Shown here: positions 21,827 to 31,955 of the stretch, piece by piece | How positions within the stretch are numbered: the first letter of the stretch is position 1 | Layout: every line of letters starts with the position of its first letter | From: Zea mays | Taxonomy: Eukaryota; Streptophyta; Magnoliopsida; Poales; Poaceae | Direction of reading: 5' to 3' | DNA: 64,000 nt | Assembly: GCF_902167145.1 (NCBI RefSeq) | Contig: NC_050097.1 | Coordinates: 112,129,982 to 112,193,981 of the forward strand | Notes under the pieces: model-generated | The model's database searches: none | Told to the model about the DNA's origin: nothing | The model's input: only the letters and a program-made list of their open reading frames with translations | Program-made: the position numbers and the translations under genes

Positions 21827-24800
21827 GGGCCCGTTAAGCACACCCTTGAGGAGTGCGTCATGCTTCGGCGCCATTTCCACAGGGCCGGGCCACCCGCGGA
21901 GGGTGGCAGGGCCCGTGACGATGACAAGAAGGAAGATCACCAAGCAGGAGAGTTCCCCGAGGTCCGCGACTGCTTCATGATCTACGGTGGGCATGCGGCG
22001 AATGCCTCGGCTCGGCACCGCAAGCAGGAGCGCCGGGAGGTCTGCTCGGTGAAGGTGGCGGCGCCAGTCTACCTAGACTGGTCCGACAAGCCCATCACCT
22101 TCGACCAAGCCGACCACCCCGACCACGTGCCGAGCCCGGGGAAATACCCGCTCGTCGTCGACCCCGTCATCGGCGATGTCAGGCTCACCAAGGTCCTTAT
22201 GGATGGAGGCAGCAGCCTCAACATCATCTACGCCGAGACCCTCGGGCTCCTGCGCGTCGATCTATCCTCCTCCGAGCATGCGCTGCGCCCTTCCACGGGA
22301 TCATTCTCGGGAAGCGCGTCCAGCCCCTCGGATGACTCGACCTTCTCGTCTGCTTCGGAACGCCCTCCAACTTCCGAAGGGAGACCCTAACGTTCGAGGT
22401 GGTCGGGTTCCGAGGAACCTACCACGCGGTACTGGGAAGGCCATGCTACGCGAAGTTCATGGCCGTCCCCAACTACACCTACCTGAAGCTCAAGATGCCG
22501 GGCCCCAACGGGGTCATCACCGTCGGCCCCACGTACAAGCACGCGTTCGAATGCGACGTGGAGTGCGTGGAGTACGCCGAGGCCCTCGCCGAGTCCGAGG
22601 CCCTCATCGCCGACCTGGAGAGCCTCTCCAAAGAGGTGCCAGACGTGAAGCGTCATGCCGGCAACTTTGAGCCAGTGGAGACGGTTAAGGCCGTCCCCCT
22701 CGACCCCAGTGGCGACGCCTCCAAGCAGATCCGGATCGGCTCCGGGCTCGACCCCAAATAGGAAGCAGTGCTCGTCGACTTTCTCCGCGCAAACGCCGAC
22801 GTTTTCGCGTGGAGTCCCTTGGACATGCCCGGCATACCGAGGGATGTCGCCGAGCACTCGCTGGATATTCGGGCCGGAGCCCGACCCGTCAAGCAGCCTC
22901 TGCGCCGATTCGACGAGGAGAAGCGCAGAGTGATAGGCGAGCAGATCCACAAGCTAATGGCAGCAGGGTTCATCAAAGAGGTATTCCATCCCGAATGGCT
23001 TGCCAACCCCGTGCTTGTGAGAAAGAAAGGGGGGAAATGGCGGATGTGTGTGGACTACACAGGTCTCAACAAAGCATGTCCGAAGGTTCCCTACCCTCTG
23101 CCTCGCATCGATCAGATCGTGGATTCCACTGCTGGGTGCGAAACCCTGTCGTTCCTCGATGCCTACTCAGGGTATCATCAAATCAGGATGAAAGAGTCCG
23201 ACCAGCTCGCGACTTCTTTCATCACGCCCTTCGGCATGTACTGCTATGTCACCATGCCGTTCGGCTTGAGGAATGCGGGCGCGACGTACCAGCGGTGCAT
23301 GAACCATGTGTTCGGCGAACACATCGGTCGCACGGTCGAGGCCTACGTCGATGACATCGTAGTCAAGACAAGGAAAGCTTCCGACCTCCTTTCCGACCTT
23401 GAAGTGACATTCCGATGTCTCAAGGCGAAAGGCGTCAAGCTTAATCCCAAGAAGTGTGTCTTCGGGGTGCCCTGAGGCATGCTCTTGGGGTTCATCGTCT
23501 CCGAGCGGGGCATCAAAGGCAACCCGGAGAAGATCGCAGCCATCACCAGTATGGGGCCGATCATGGACTTAAAAGGCGTACAGAGGGTCATGGGATGTCT
23601 CGCGGCTCTGAGCCGCTTCATCTCACGCCTCGGCGAAAGAGGTCTGCCTCTGTACCGCCTCTTAAGGAAGGCCGAGTGCTTCACTTGGACCCCTGAGGCC
23701 AAGGAAGCTCTCGGGAACCTGAAGGCGCTCCTCACAAAGGCGCCTATCTTGGTGCCTCCAGCTGCCGGAGAAGCCCTCTTGGTCTACGTCGCCGCGACCA
23801 CTCAGGTGGTTAGCGCCGCGATTGTGTCGAGAGGCAAGAAGACGGGCATGCATTGCCCGTTCAGAGGCCAGTTTTACTTCGTCAGCGAGGTACTGTCCGA
23901 AACCAAGATCCGCTACCCACAAGTTCAGAAGCTGCTGTATGCAGTGATCCTGACGCGGCGGAAGTTGCGACACTACATGGAGTCTCATCCGGTAACTGTG
24001 GTGTCATCCTTCCCCCTGGGGGAGATCATCCAGTGCCGAGAGGCCTCGGGCAGGATTGCAAAGTGGGTGGTGGAAATTATGGGCGAGACAATCTCGTTCG
24101 CCCCTCGGAAGGCCATCAAGTCCCAGGTCTTGGCGGACTTCGTAGCCGAATGGATCGACACCCAGCTACCGACGGCTCCGATCCAACCGGAGCTCTGGAC
24201 CATGTTTTTCGACGGGTCGCTGATGAAGACGGGAGCCGGCGCGGGCCTACTCTTCATCTCGCCCCTCGGGAAACACCTACGCTATGTGCTGCGCCTCCAT
24301 TTCCCGGCGTCCAACAATGTGGCTAAGTATGAGGCTCTGGTCAACGGGTTGCGGATCGCCATCGAGCTAGGGGTCCGACGCCTCGACGCCCGCGGTGACT
24401 CGCAGCTCGTCATCGACCAAGTCATGAAGAACTCCCACTGCCGCGACCCGAAGATGGAGGCCTACTGCGATGAAGTTCGGCGCCTGGAAGACAAGTTCTA
24501 CGGGCTCGAGCTTAACCACATCGCTCGGCGCTACAACGAGACTGCGGACGAGCTGGCTAAAATAGCCTCGGGGCGAACAACGGTTCCCCCGGACGTCTTC
24601 TCCCGGGATCTACATCAACCCTCCGTCAAGATCGACGACACGCCCGAGCCTGAGGCGCCCTCGGCCCAGTCCGAGGTACCCTCGGTCCAGCCCGAGGTAC
24701 CCTCGGCACAACCCGAGGCACCCTCAGCTCGGCCCGAGGCGCCCTCGGTTCAGCCCGAGGTACCCTCGGCCTCCGAGGGTGAGGCACTGCGCATCGAGGA

Positions 24801-26073
24801 GGAGCGAAGCGAGGCCAAGCCTGATCAAAATTGGCAGACCCCGTACCTGCAATATCTTCACCAAGGAGAGCTACCCCTCGACCGAGTCGAGGCTCGGCGC
24901 GTGGCGCGGCGCGCCAAGTCGTTCGTCTTGCTGGGCGATGAGAAGGAGCTCTACCACCGCAGCCCCTCAGGCATCCTCCAGCGATGCATCTCCGTCACCG
25001 AAGGTCAGGAACTCCTGCGGGAGATACACTCGGGGGCTTGCGGCCATCACGCAGCGCCTCGAGCCCTTGTCGGGAATGCCTTCCGACAGGGCTTCTACTG
25101 GCCGACGGCGGTGGCCGACGCCACTAGAATTGTCCGCACCTGCGAAGGGTGCCAATTCTATGCGAAGCGGACCCACCTGCCCGCTCAGGCTCTGCAGACG
25201 ATACCCATCACTTGGCCCTTTGCTGTGTGGGGTCTGGACCTTGTCGGTCCCTTGCAGAAGGCACCCGGGGGCTACATGCACCTGCTGGTCGCCATCGACA
25301 AATTCTCCAAGTGGATCGAGGTCCGACCTCTGAACAGCATCAGGTCTGAGCAGGCGGTGGCGTTCTTCACCAACATCCTCCATCGCTTCGAGGTCCCGAA
25401 CTCCATCATCACCGACAACGGCACCCAGTTCACCGGCAGAAAGTTCTTGGACTTCTGCGAGGATCACCACATCCGGGTGGACTGGGCCGCCATGGCTCAT
25501 CCCATGTCAAATGGGCAAGTAGAGCGTGCCAACGGCATGATTCTACAAGGGCTCAATCCTCGGATTTACAACGACCTCAACAAGTTCAGCAAGCGATGGA
25601 TGAAGGAACTCCCCTCGGTGGTCTGGAGCCTGAGGACAACGCCGAGCCGAGCCACGGGTTTCACGCCGTTCTTCCTAGTCTACGGGGCCGAGGCCGTCTT
25701 GCCCACAGACCTGGAATACGGCTCCCCGAGGACGAGGGCCTACAGCGATCAAAGCAACCAAGCTAGCCGAGAAGACTCGCTGGACCAGCTGGAAGAGGCT
25801 CGGGACAAGGCCTTACTACACTCGGCGCGGTACCAGCAGTCCCTGCGACGCTACCACGCCTGAGGGGTCCGGTCCCGAGACCTCCAGGTGGGCAACCTGG
25901 TGCTTCGGCTACGACAAGACGCCCGAGGGAGGCACAAGCTCACGCCCCCCTGGGAGGGACCATTCGTCATCGCTAAGGTTCTGAAGCCCAGAACGTACAA
26001 GCTGGCCAACAGTCAAGGCGAGGTCTTCGGCAACGCTTGGAACATCCAACAGCTACGTCGCTTCTACCCTTAA
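21827..26073 (+). pseudogene. pol: Huck pol (protease, RT, RNase H, integrase), broken
   Basis: The protease segment is in the gag frame (VLMDGGSSLNIIYAETL near 22195-22245). A frameshift between about 22290 and 22400 moves the rest into another frame. That frame has stops at 22759-22761 and TGA at 23473-23475 and 25861-25863. RT shows KKGGKWRMCVDYTGLN, FLDAYSGYHQI and YVDDIVVK (23344). RNase H shows MFFDGS (about 24205) and NETADELAKIASG. A Pro/Glu heptad spacer follows, then the integrase HHCC region (HSGACGHHAA...CEGCQFYAK), the core (WGLDLVGPL, SIITDNGTQF, PMSNGQVERANG) and a C-terminal end ...QQLRRFYP, with TAA at 26071-26073. The second Huck copy has Arg (CGT) where this copy has TGA at 25861. 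Confidence 0.88.
24652..24777 (+). repeat. Coding 21-bp minisatellite between RNase H and integrase
   Basis: Six units of 21 nt encode heptads of the form E-(A/V)-P-S-(A/V)-(Q/R)-P. The frame stays open across the array. The minus-strand Huck copy shows the same kind of array at about 63888-64000. It is probably a flexible, length-variable linker. Confidence 0.85.
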
Positions 26074-26308
26074 GATGTTTTCAAGTTGTTCATATACCTC
26101 GCACCCACGCAAAGTTTAGTCATCAAGGAAGGGTCGGCCTCGCCTCGGCAAAGCCCGACCCTCCCTCGGGGGCTAAAAGGGGGCAACCCCCTCTGCGTCG
26201 AAATTTTCCTCGAAAAAAGATCTCTTCTGCCAGAATATCTTTCGTGCTTTTGGACTACTTCGAAAAGTGGATCCTGAAAACGACGGAGTACACGTAAGCA
26301 GCCAAGGC

Positions 26309-27236
26309 TGACCGAGCCGAGGGACTCCTACGCCTCCGGGATACAGATACCTCACTCATCACCTTCTGTGATAAGTAACCCACGTTCGGATAAGTGATTC
26401 CGCGGACCGGACAAGTCTTCACGTTCGGAAGTTCTTCTGCCGAAGTGATCCTTCGAGCCTTCTCGACTGAGTCGGTGACAGAGCCTCATGGACGGGTAAA
26501 AGTGCGCGTAAACGGCAAGGCCGACCGAGCCGAGGGACTCCTACGCCTCCAGGATACGGATACCTCACTCATCACCTTCCGCGAGAAGCAACTCTTGCTC
26601 GCACAAACATCCCTGTTACCGACAAAAAGGTCCAGATGCTCGGAACAAGAGGAGAAGAGACGCAGCTTTACAACACAGCGAGGGTGTGTTCTGGCCTCGG
26701 CGGCCGCAGAAGGCACACGCTACAAGACAATCTGATCCTGCAGGCTCGGGTCTTGGCGCTGGAAGGGGGCAGCAGCACCCTCGGCATCGACGACACCTTC
26801 GGCAAGGTCCGACCTAGCCTCGGACGGCGACGCGGTCCGAGGATTCCCACTCCAAAGGACGACATCATCGCCACACCCGGGCAATCGCTGCCAGGGTCTT
26901 CTCCGGGAATCCGGCCCGAGCAGGCGGCTCGGCCGGTCGCCCCAGGGCCTCGGCCAGCCGTCCTCAGAGGGCGCCAGCCCGACCCGAGGCTTCGGCTGGT
27001 CAACCCCAGCATCGGTCCCGCCGGCGGACGACCCGGCTAGGCTCCGGCCAACCAGGTTTCATTTTTGAGCCAACTCTGCCCCTGTTCATGCTGATATCGC
27101 TACCCCTGGCCTCGGCTCATCAAAGAGCGGCCAAGGGGTCCCTTTAACTAAGCTAGAGAAGCCTGAGACAACAAGGCCGACCGAGCCGAGGGATTCCTAC
27201 GCCTCCGGGATACGGATACCTCACTCGTCACCTTGA
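26309..27236 (+). repeat. Three dispersed direct repeats of about 55 bp in Huck 3' region
   Basis: A segment beginning 'gaccgagccgaggga' and running to 'cctcactcatcacctt' occurs at about 26309-26364, 26521-26578 and 27178-27233. Inverted counterparts in Huck 2 lie near 61445, 62105 and 62310. The repeats are close but not identical. Confidence 0.85.
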
Positions 27237-27793
27237 CACGGGGCGACTCACGCTTGGTGAAGCGGTTCAGACAACCAACAGGCGAGTCTTAGTGCTCGAA
27301 AATGAGGAAAAAACACGGCTCCATGCCAAAATTACATACATGTTCAGGCCTCGACAGCCATAATGAACAAAAACACTGGCATTCAAAGTGCCATTACAAA
27401 CGGAACTCCGGTTCCCCCTCCGCAGGTACGAACAACCCCACTCGATGGGGGAGGGCCTGCGGAGCAACAGAAGACTGACGGGCGGCTCGCCGCCGCCCGC
27501 TCTGACTGCGACGACAACGACCCCCGCACTGGGTGGCCGAACTGCAGCAGCGCAGGCCTCAGGGTGGGCGCTGCTGCGGTCTTGCCCTCGCCCACGCCGA
27601 CGCTCGAGGGGCGAGGACAAGTACAAAGAGCCGGAGGCCCGAAGCGCGGATGGTGGCAGTGATCCCGTCGGCGACGGGGACTTCTCGAGCCGCCTCCGCC
27701 TCGGCACCGACGGCAGGGGCCATCAGCCCTCCGGCAGATCCCCACTCAAACCCTCCCGGACGAGTGGGGCACCGACCTCCGCATGGAGGCGCC

Positions 27794-28363
27794 CTACCGG
27801 TGCAAAGGCAGGACCACCCCAGAACACGAACGCCGCCCTAGCAGCGCGCGACATCTTGGGCGGTCCTCCCGTGCACACGGCGCGGCAGCCGCCTTCCGGC
27901 AGGAGGGGCCGCCGGGAGCCAAGCCGACGAGCTCGACACGCTGGGGGTGACGACGCCCGCCGTCGACCAGCCCCGCGTTGTCGAAGTCCGGGCCGCCCGC
28001 AGGGCCCGTGAGCGCCCTCTCCCTCGAACGCCGCAGGAGAGGGTGACCCACGAACCCGCGCGGGAGGTAGAGCTCCGGCTCAGCCCGGCCTCCACCCCAG
28101 CGAGGATGATGAACATCCTTGAAGCTGAGGGTGGGACCAAGATCGTAGCCCGGCTTGATTCTCCCCACCCAGGAGCTAGTGGTCACCGTCTTAGGTGACC
28201 GCCGGCGGGGGGGTACAGCCGGGCTGGCTGATGAAAATCCTTGAAGCCGAACGATGGCTGAAAGGTACCAACTCCCGCGGAGTTGCGTTCCTACAACGAT
28301 GAGGCAGAAAGACGGCGGGTATCCCCCATCCGGGGGCTTGGAAGGTGGAAAGACACGATGCAT
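27794..28363 (-). CDS. Huck extra ORF, antisense strand, unknown product
   Basis: On the strand opposite to gag and pol, an ATG at 28361-28363 opens about 190 codons (MHRVFPPSKPPDGGYPPSF...). The equivalent frame in Huck 2 (60538-60870, plus) begins MHRVFPPSKPSDGGYPPSF and stays alignable for about 90 residues. A TATA-like TTTAAAAGG lies 43-44 nt upstream of the ATG in both copies (28406-28414; 60486-60494). No known domain. Antisense extra ORFs are known in Tat-lineage elements, but shared ancestry of the two copies could explain the match without coding. Confidence 0.3.
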   Translation of the reverse strand: MHRVFPPSKPPDGGYPPSFCLIVVGTQLRGSWYLSAIVRLQGFSSASPAVPPRRRSPKTVTTSSWVGRIKPGYDLGPTLSFKDVHHPRWGGGRAEPELYLPRGFVGHPLLRRSRERALTGPAGGPDFDNAGLVDGGRRHPQRVELVGLAPGGPSCRKAAAAPCAREDRPRCRALLGRRSCSGVVLPLHR

Positions 28364-29132
28364 GAGGGAGCGCGAAGACATGGTCTACTTCCAAGGGGTC
28401 ACCCTCCTTTTAAAGGCGACTATCCCTACTTGCGTCCCCAGCCGTCATGGGCTAAGTCTTCTCCAACACGCTCCAAGGCCCTCCCCTGCGGCACGGGGGC
28501 TGGGTCCCACACGTTATGCAAACCGGCTCAGAGCAGAAGAAGCCAAACCGCCGCGCGCGGTGCGCACGACCGCCCAGCGGTTACAAGTTACCCTCCACTT
28601 TTGCCCAGACCAACGGGCGAAAGAGGCGGGCAGCCATGCAGGCGGCATGCAACCGCGCCAAGTGGACGTGCTTCTCCGACTCCCGACACGCCCAGCATGG
28701 AGGCCCAGGCCCACGCGTCACGCAACCGGCGCGCCGGATGCAGCATGCAAGCAACTGCACCACCACTTGCGCCACCACCGCGCCTCCTCGATTGCGGAAC
28801 CAATACCGCGACTCGAGGCGACCCAGCGCACGACCCAGCAGCGCCAGCCTGGCGCGGCGGTCAATGCGGCCAAAAATGGGCCGTCAGTAATGACGGTGGC
28901 AGGCGGGCGGGAGCAGCGGTCACGTCATCAGCCAAGCTCACATCCCATCCGGGGGCAGCAAGAGAACCCCCTCTCACGGCGTGAAGACAACGCGCCCGTG
29001 ATCCGTTCCTCGAACGGCTCACGCACGCGCAACGGCCGCCCCGCCAACCACTTGCCCCGTCGCATTAACTCCGCGGCGGGACAGGCGGCGCCTCTGGCAG
29101 GAGAAGCGGGCGATGCTTCGCCTTCGCCATAA
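28254..29132 (+). CDS. Huck extra ORF, sense strand, unknown product
   Basis: An open frame of 292 codons downstream of pol, rich in Arg, Pro, Ala and His, ending ...AGEAGDASPSP. The second Huck copy keeps a collinear frame on the minus strand (59769-60563, 264 codons) ending ...AGEANDASPSP. Blocks such as SHAGGMQPRQV, RLEATQRTTQ and SSNGSRTRNG are shared. No domain, signal peptide or membrane segment is evident. The region is GC-rich and a second frame is also open in both copies, so openness alone is weak evidence of coding. Confidence 0.3.
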   Translation: MAERYQLPRSCVPTTMRQKDGGYPPSGGLEGGKTRCMREREDMVYFQGVTLLLKATIPTCVPSRHGLSLLQHAPRPSPAARGLGPTRYANRLRAEEAKPPRAVRTTAQRLQVTLHFCPDQRAKEAGSHAGGMQPRQVDVLLRLPTRPAWRPRPTRHATGAPDAACKQLHHHLRHHRASSIAEPIPRLEATQRTTQQRQPGAAVNAAKNGPSVMTVAGGREQRSRHQPSSHPIRGQQENPLSRREDNAPVIRSSNGSRTRNGRPANHLPRRINSAAGQAAPLAGEAGDASPSP

Positions 29133-29285
29133 TGACCGCGTCAGTAAAGGTACGCCGCGTCGTTCGATTTCGTATCCTTCTCCTTTTTTCCTCTTTCTCT
29201 CTCTCTCTCTTGCAACAGGGACCGGGAAAGGGGGATACCCCGAAAAGGATCCTTCCCCAAGAAGGAACTAGGCTCCGAGCCTCCC

Positions 29286-29510
29286 TACTGATCAGAGGTT
29301 CGAAGGCTGGCCCCCCGAAGGGTTCGACAGCCGCCTCAGATCGTGTGGGCCCTACACCCACTACTGGTCAGAGGTTCGAAGGCCGGCCCCCCGAAGGGTT
29401 CCATGGCCGCCTCAGGCTACTCGGGCTCCGCGCCCATTACTGATCAGGGGTTCGAAAGTTGGCCCCCGAAGGGTTCACATCCGCCTCAGACGCCGAGCGA
29501 GGGATGACCA
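29286..29510 (+). repeat. 76-bp tandem repeat, 3 units, in Huck 3' region
   Basis: 'gatcagaggttcgaagg...ccgaagggttc...gcctcag' repeats with starts 76 bp apart at 29291, 29367 and 29443. Counterparts occur inverted in Huck 2 on both sides of the solo LTR (before 55464 and 59485-59620), where the array served as insertion site. Confidence 0.85.
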
Positions 29511-30210
29511 TGGGTACGTTCGATACATAACCAAGGCTCGGGCTACGCTCTCGAGGTACCCTAGGACATTTCTGAGACCAGCGGGAGCGATCTTGTAACG
29601 GAATCCCATCAGAGGGAGGCATCGAGCCCTCGGACCCCGTCGCCAGGGGACCGGGTCCGGCAGATCACCCGCAGGTACCTTTGGGCGTGCCTCTGGGCCC
29701 CTAGCCGACCCCTAACGAACGGGGCACGGACGTCCACTCGGATTACCCGCTTGCAGCTCACCGGAGACACCATGTTCGGCGCCTATCGAGGGCAACATGG
29801 CGCTTTCACCGCCCTCCTCCTTGCGGAAAGGCGACGCAGGGGTGTATGTAAAAAAGCCGAGTCTGTCCCTGATCGCCCTCTCGCCCTGTGCGGAGGCTCG
29901 GGGGCTGCTCTCGCAAACTCGGCTCCGGCCGAACCGTTGACAGCGTCAACATACCAGCCCGAGAACTTGGGACTCGACCGTACACCCGGGCTACGGCCAG
30001 CTCGCATGAGGGAACAACCAGACCAGCCGAAGCATTACACGAGGCATTAAGACCTCGAAGGAGTGAAAACACTCCTCCGAGGCCTCGGGGGCTACACCCG
30101 GCGGGTGCGCTCGCGCGCACCCACCGGAACAAAATGCAACCGAGAAAGGCTGGTCCCCTTGCAAAAAAGTGCGACGAAAGCCTCCAAGCGAGTGCTAACA
30201 CTCCCTTTGA

Positions 30211-30224
30211 GGCTCGGGGGCTAC
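30211..30224 (+). other. Huck polypurine tract
   Basis: GGCTCGGGGGCTAC directly abuts the 3' LTR start TGTCGG at 30225. The reverse complement precedes the Huck 2 LTR at 54660-54673. Confidence 0.75.
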
Positions 30225-31955
30225 TGTCGGGGACCATAATTAGGGGTACCCTCAAGACTCCTAATTCTCAGCTGGTAACCCCCATCAGCATAAAGCTGCT
30301 AAGGCCTGATGGGTGCGATTAAGTCAGGGATCGGTCCATTCGAGCGACTCGATCACGCCTCGCCCGAGCCTAGCCTCGGACAAGGGCAGCCGACCCCGGA
30401 GGATTTCCGTCTCGCCCGAGGCCCCCCTCCTACGGCGAACATATTCCCGGCTCGCCCGAGGCCCTGCCTTCGCTAAGAAGCAACCCTGAATAAATCGCCG
30501 CACCGACCGACCAAATCGCAGGAGCATTTAACGCAAAGGTGGCCTGACACCTTTATCCTGACGCGCGCCCCCCGGCAGAGCCGAAGTGACCGTCGTCACT
30601 TCGCCGCTCCACTGGCCGGCCTGACAGAAGGACAGCGCCGCCTGTGCCACTCCGACTGCAGTGCCACTTGACAGAGTGAGACTGACAGGCAGTCAGGCCC
30701 TGCCAAAGGCACCATACGAAACTCCGCTCCGCCCGACCCAGGGCTCGGACTCGGGCTAAGTCCCGGAAGACAGCGAACTCCGCTCCGCCCGACCCAGGGC
30801 TCGGACTCGGGCTAAGTCCCGGAAGACGGCGAACTCCGCTCCGCCCGACCCAGGGCTCGGACTCGGGCTAAGTCCCGGAAGACGGCGAACTCCGCTCCGC
30901 CCGACCCAGGGCTCGGACTCGGGCTAAGTCCCGGAAGACGGCGAACTCCGCTCCGCCCGACCCAGGGCTCGGACTCGGGCTAAGTCCCGGAAGACGGCGA
31001 ACTCCACTCCGCCCGACCCAGGGCTCGGACTCGGGCTCAGCCCCAGAAGACGGTGAACTCCGCTCCGCCCGACCCAGGGCTCGGACTCGGGCTCAGCCCT
31101 AGAAGACGACGAACTCCGCTTCGCCCGACCCTAGGGCTCGGACTCCGCCCTGGCCTCTACCGACGACCTCCGCCTCGCCCGACCCAGGGGCTCGGACTCG
31201 GCCTCGGCCATGGAAGACAGACTCGACCTCGGCTTCGGAGGAGCCTCCACATCGCCCAACCTAGGGCGCAGGCCAGCCACGTCAACAGGAGGCGCCATCA
31301 TCACCCTACCCCGAGCTGACTCGGGCCGCAGGGAACAATACCGGTGTCCCATCTGGCTAGCTCCGCCAGATAGGCAATGATGGCGTCCCGCATACTCCGT
31401 GACGACGGCGGCTCTCAGCCCCCTTACGGAAGCAAGAGGACGTCAGCAAGGACTCAACCGCTCCGACAGCTGTCCCTCCGCCAGGCTCCATCGCTCCTCT
31501 GACGGCCACGACATCACACCAGCTGGGTGCCAAAATCTCTCCGGCTGCCACATCGGCATGTACTTAGGGCGCTAGCTCTCCTCCGCTAGACACGTAGCAC
31601 TCTGCTACACCCCTCATTGTACACCTGGATCCTCTCCTTACGCCTATAAAAGGAAGGACCGGGGCCCTCTTAGAGAGGGTTGGCCGCGCGGGGACGAGGA
31701 CGAGACAGGCGCTCGCTTGGAAGCCGCTCGCTCCCTCACCCGCGTGGATGCTTGTAACCCCCTACTGCAAGCGCACCCGACCTGGGCGCGGGACGAACAC
31801 GAAGGCCACGGGATTCCCACCTCTCTCACGCCGGTCTCCGGCCGCCTCGCTCTCCCCCCTTCGCGCTCGCCCTCGCGCTCGACCCATCTGGGCTGGGGCA
31901 CGCGGCGACACTCACTCGTCGGCCCAAGGGACCCCCCGGTCTCGAAACGCCGACA
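30225..31955 (+). repeat. Huck 1 3' LTR
   Basis: 1731 bp, TGTCGGGGACC...GCCGACA, followed by the CTAGG duplication. It carries a TATA box at 31645-31652. It differs from the 5' LTR by two additional 56-bp units and a few substitutions, so the insertion is fairly young. Confidence 0.93.
30720..31162 (+). repeat. 56-bp tandem array, 8 units, in Huck 3' LTR
   Basis: 'aactccgc/aactccac' starts at 30720, 30776, 30832, 30888, 30944, 31000, 31056 and 31112. Eight units here against six in the 5' LTR account exactly for the 112-bp LTR length difference. Confidence 0.93.

Larger units (their letters stand above)
26074..30224 (+). other. Huck 3' non-pol region
   Basis: About 4.1 kb between the integrase stop and the 3' LTR has no gag or pol similarity. 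It holds three dispersed copies of a segment of about 55 bp, antisense and sense ORFs (listed separately), a 76-bp tandem array and the PPT. The same region lies inverted in Huck 2 (54674-62599). Long extra regions here are usual for Tat-lineage elements. Confidence 0.8.
17835..31955 (+). mobile_element. Huck-like Ty3/gypsy (Tat lineage) retrotransposon 1, complete
   Basis: Two LTRs (1619 and 1731 bp) start TGTCGGGGACC and end CGACA, and perfect CTAGG duplications (17830-17834 and 31956-31960) bound 14121 bp. Order: LTR, PBS, gag, protease, RT, RNase H, integrase, about 4.1 kb of non-pol sequence, PPT, LTR. RT before integrase marks gypsy. The large size, the long region between integrase and 3' LTR and the PBS type fit the Tat lineage and the Huck family. 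Gag and pol are separated by a TAG, and pol has two TGA stops and a frameshift, so this copy is probably dead although structurally complete. Confidence 0.88.

Noticed and set aside
30720..31162. Regular repeats that might suggest a CRISPR array
   Set aside because: Units are contiguous with no unique spacers and lie in an LTR of a plant retrotransposon.
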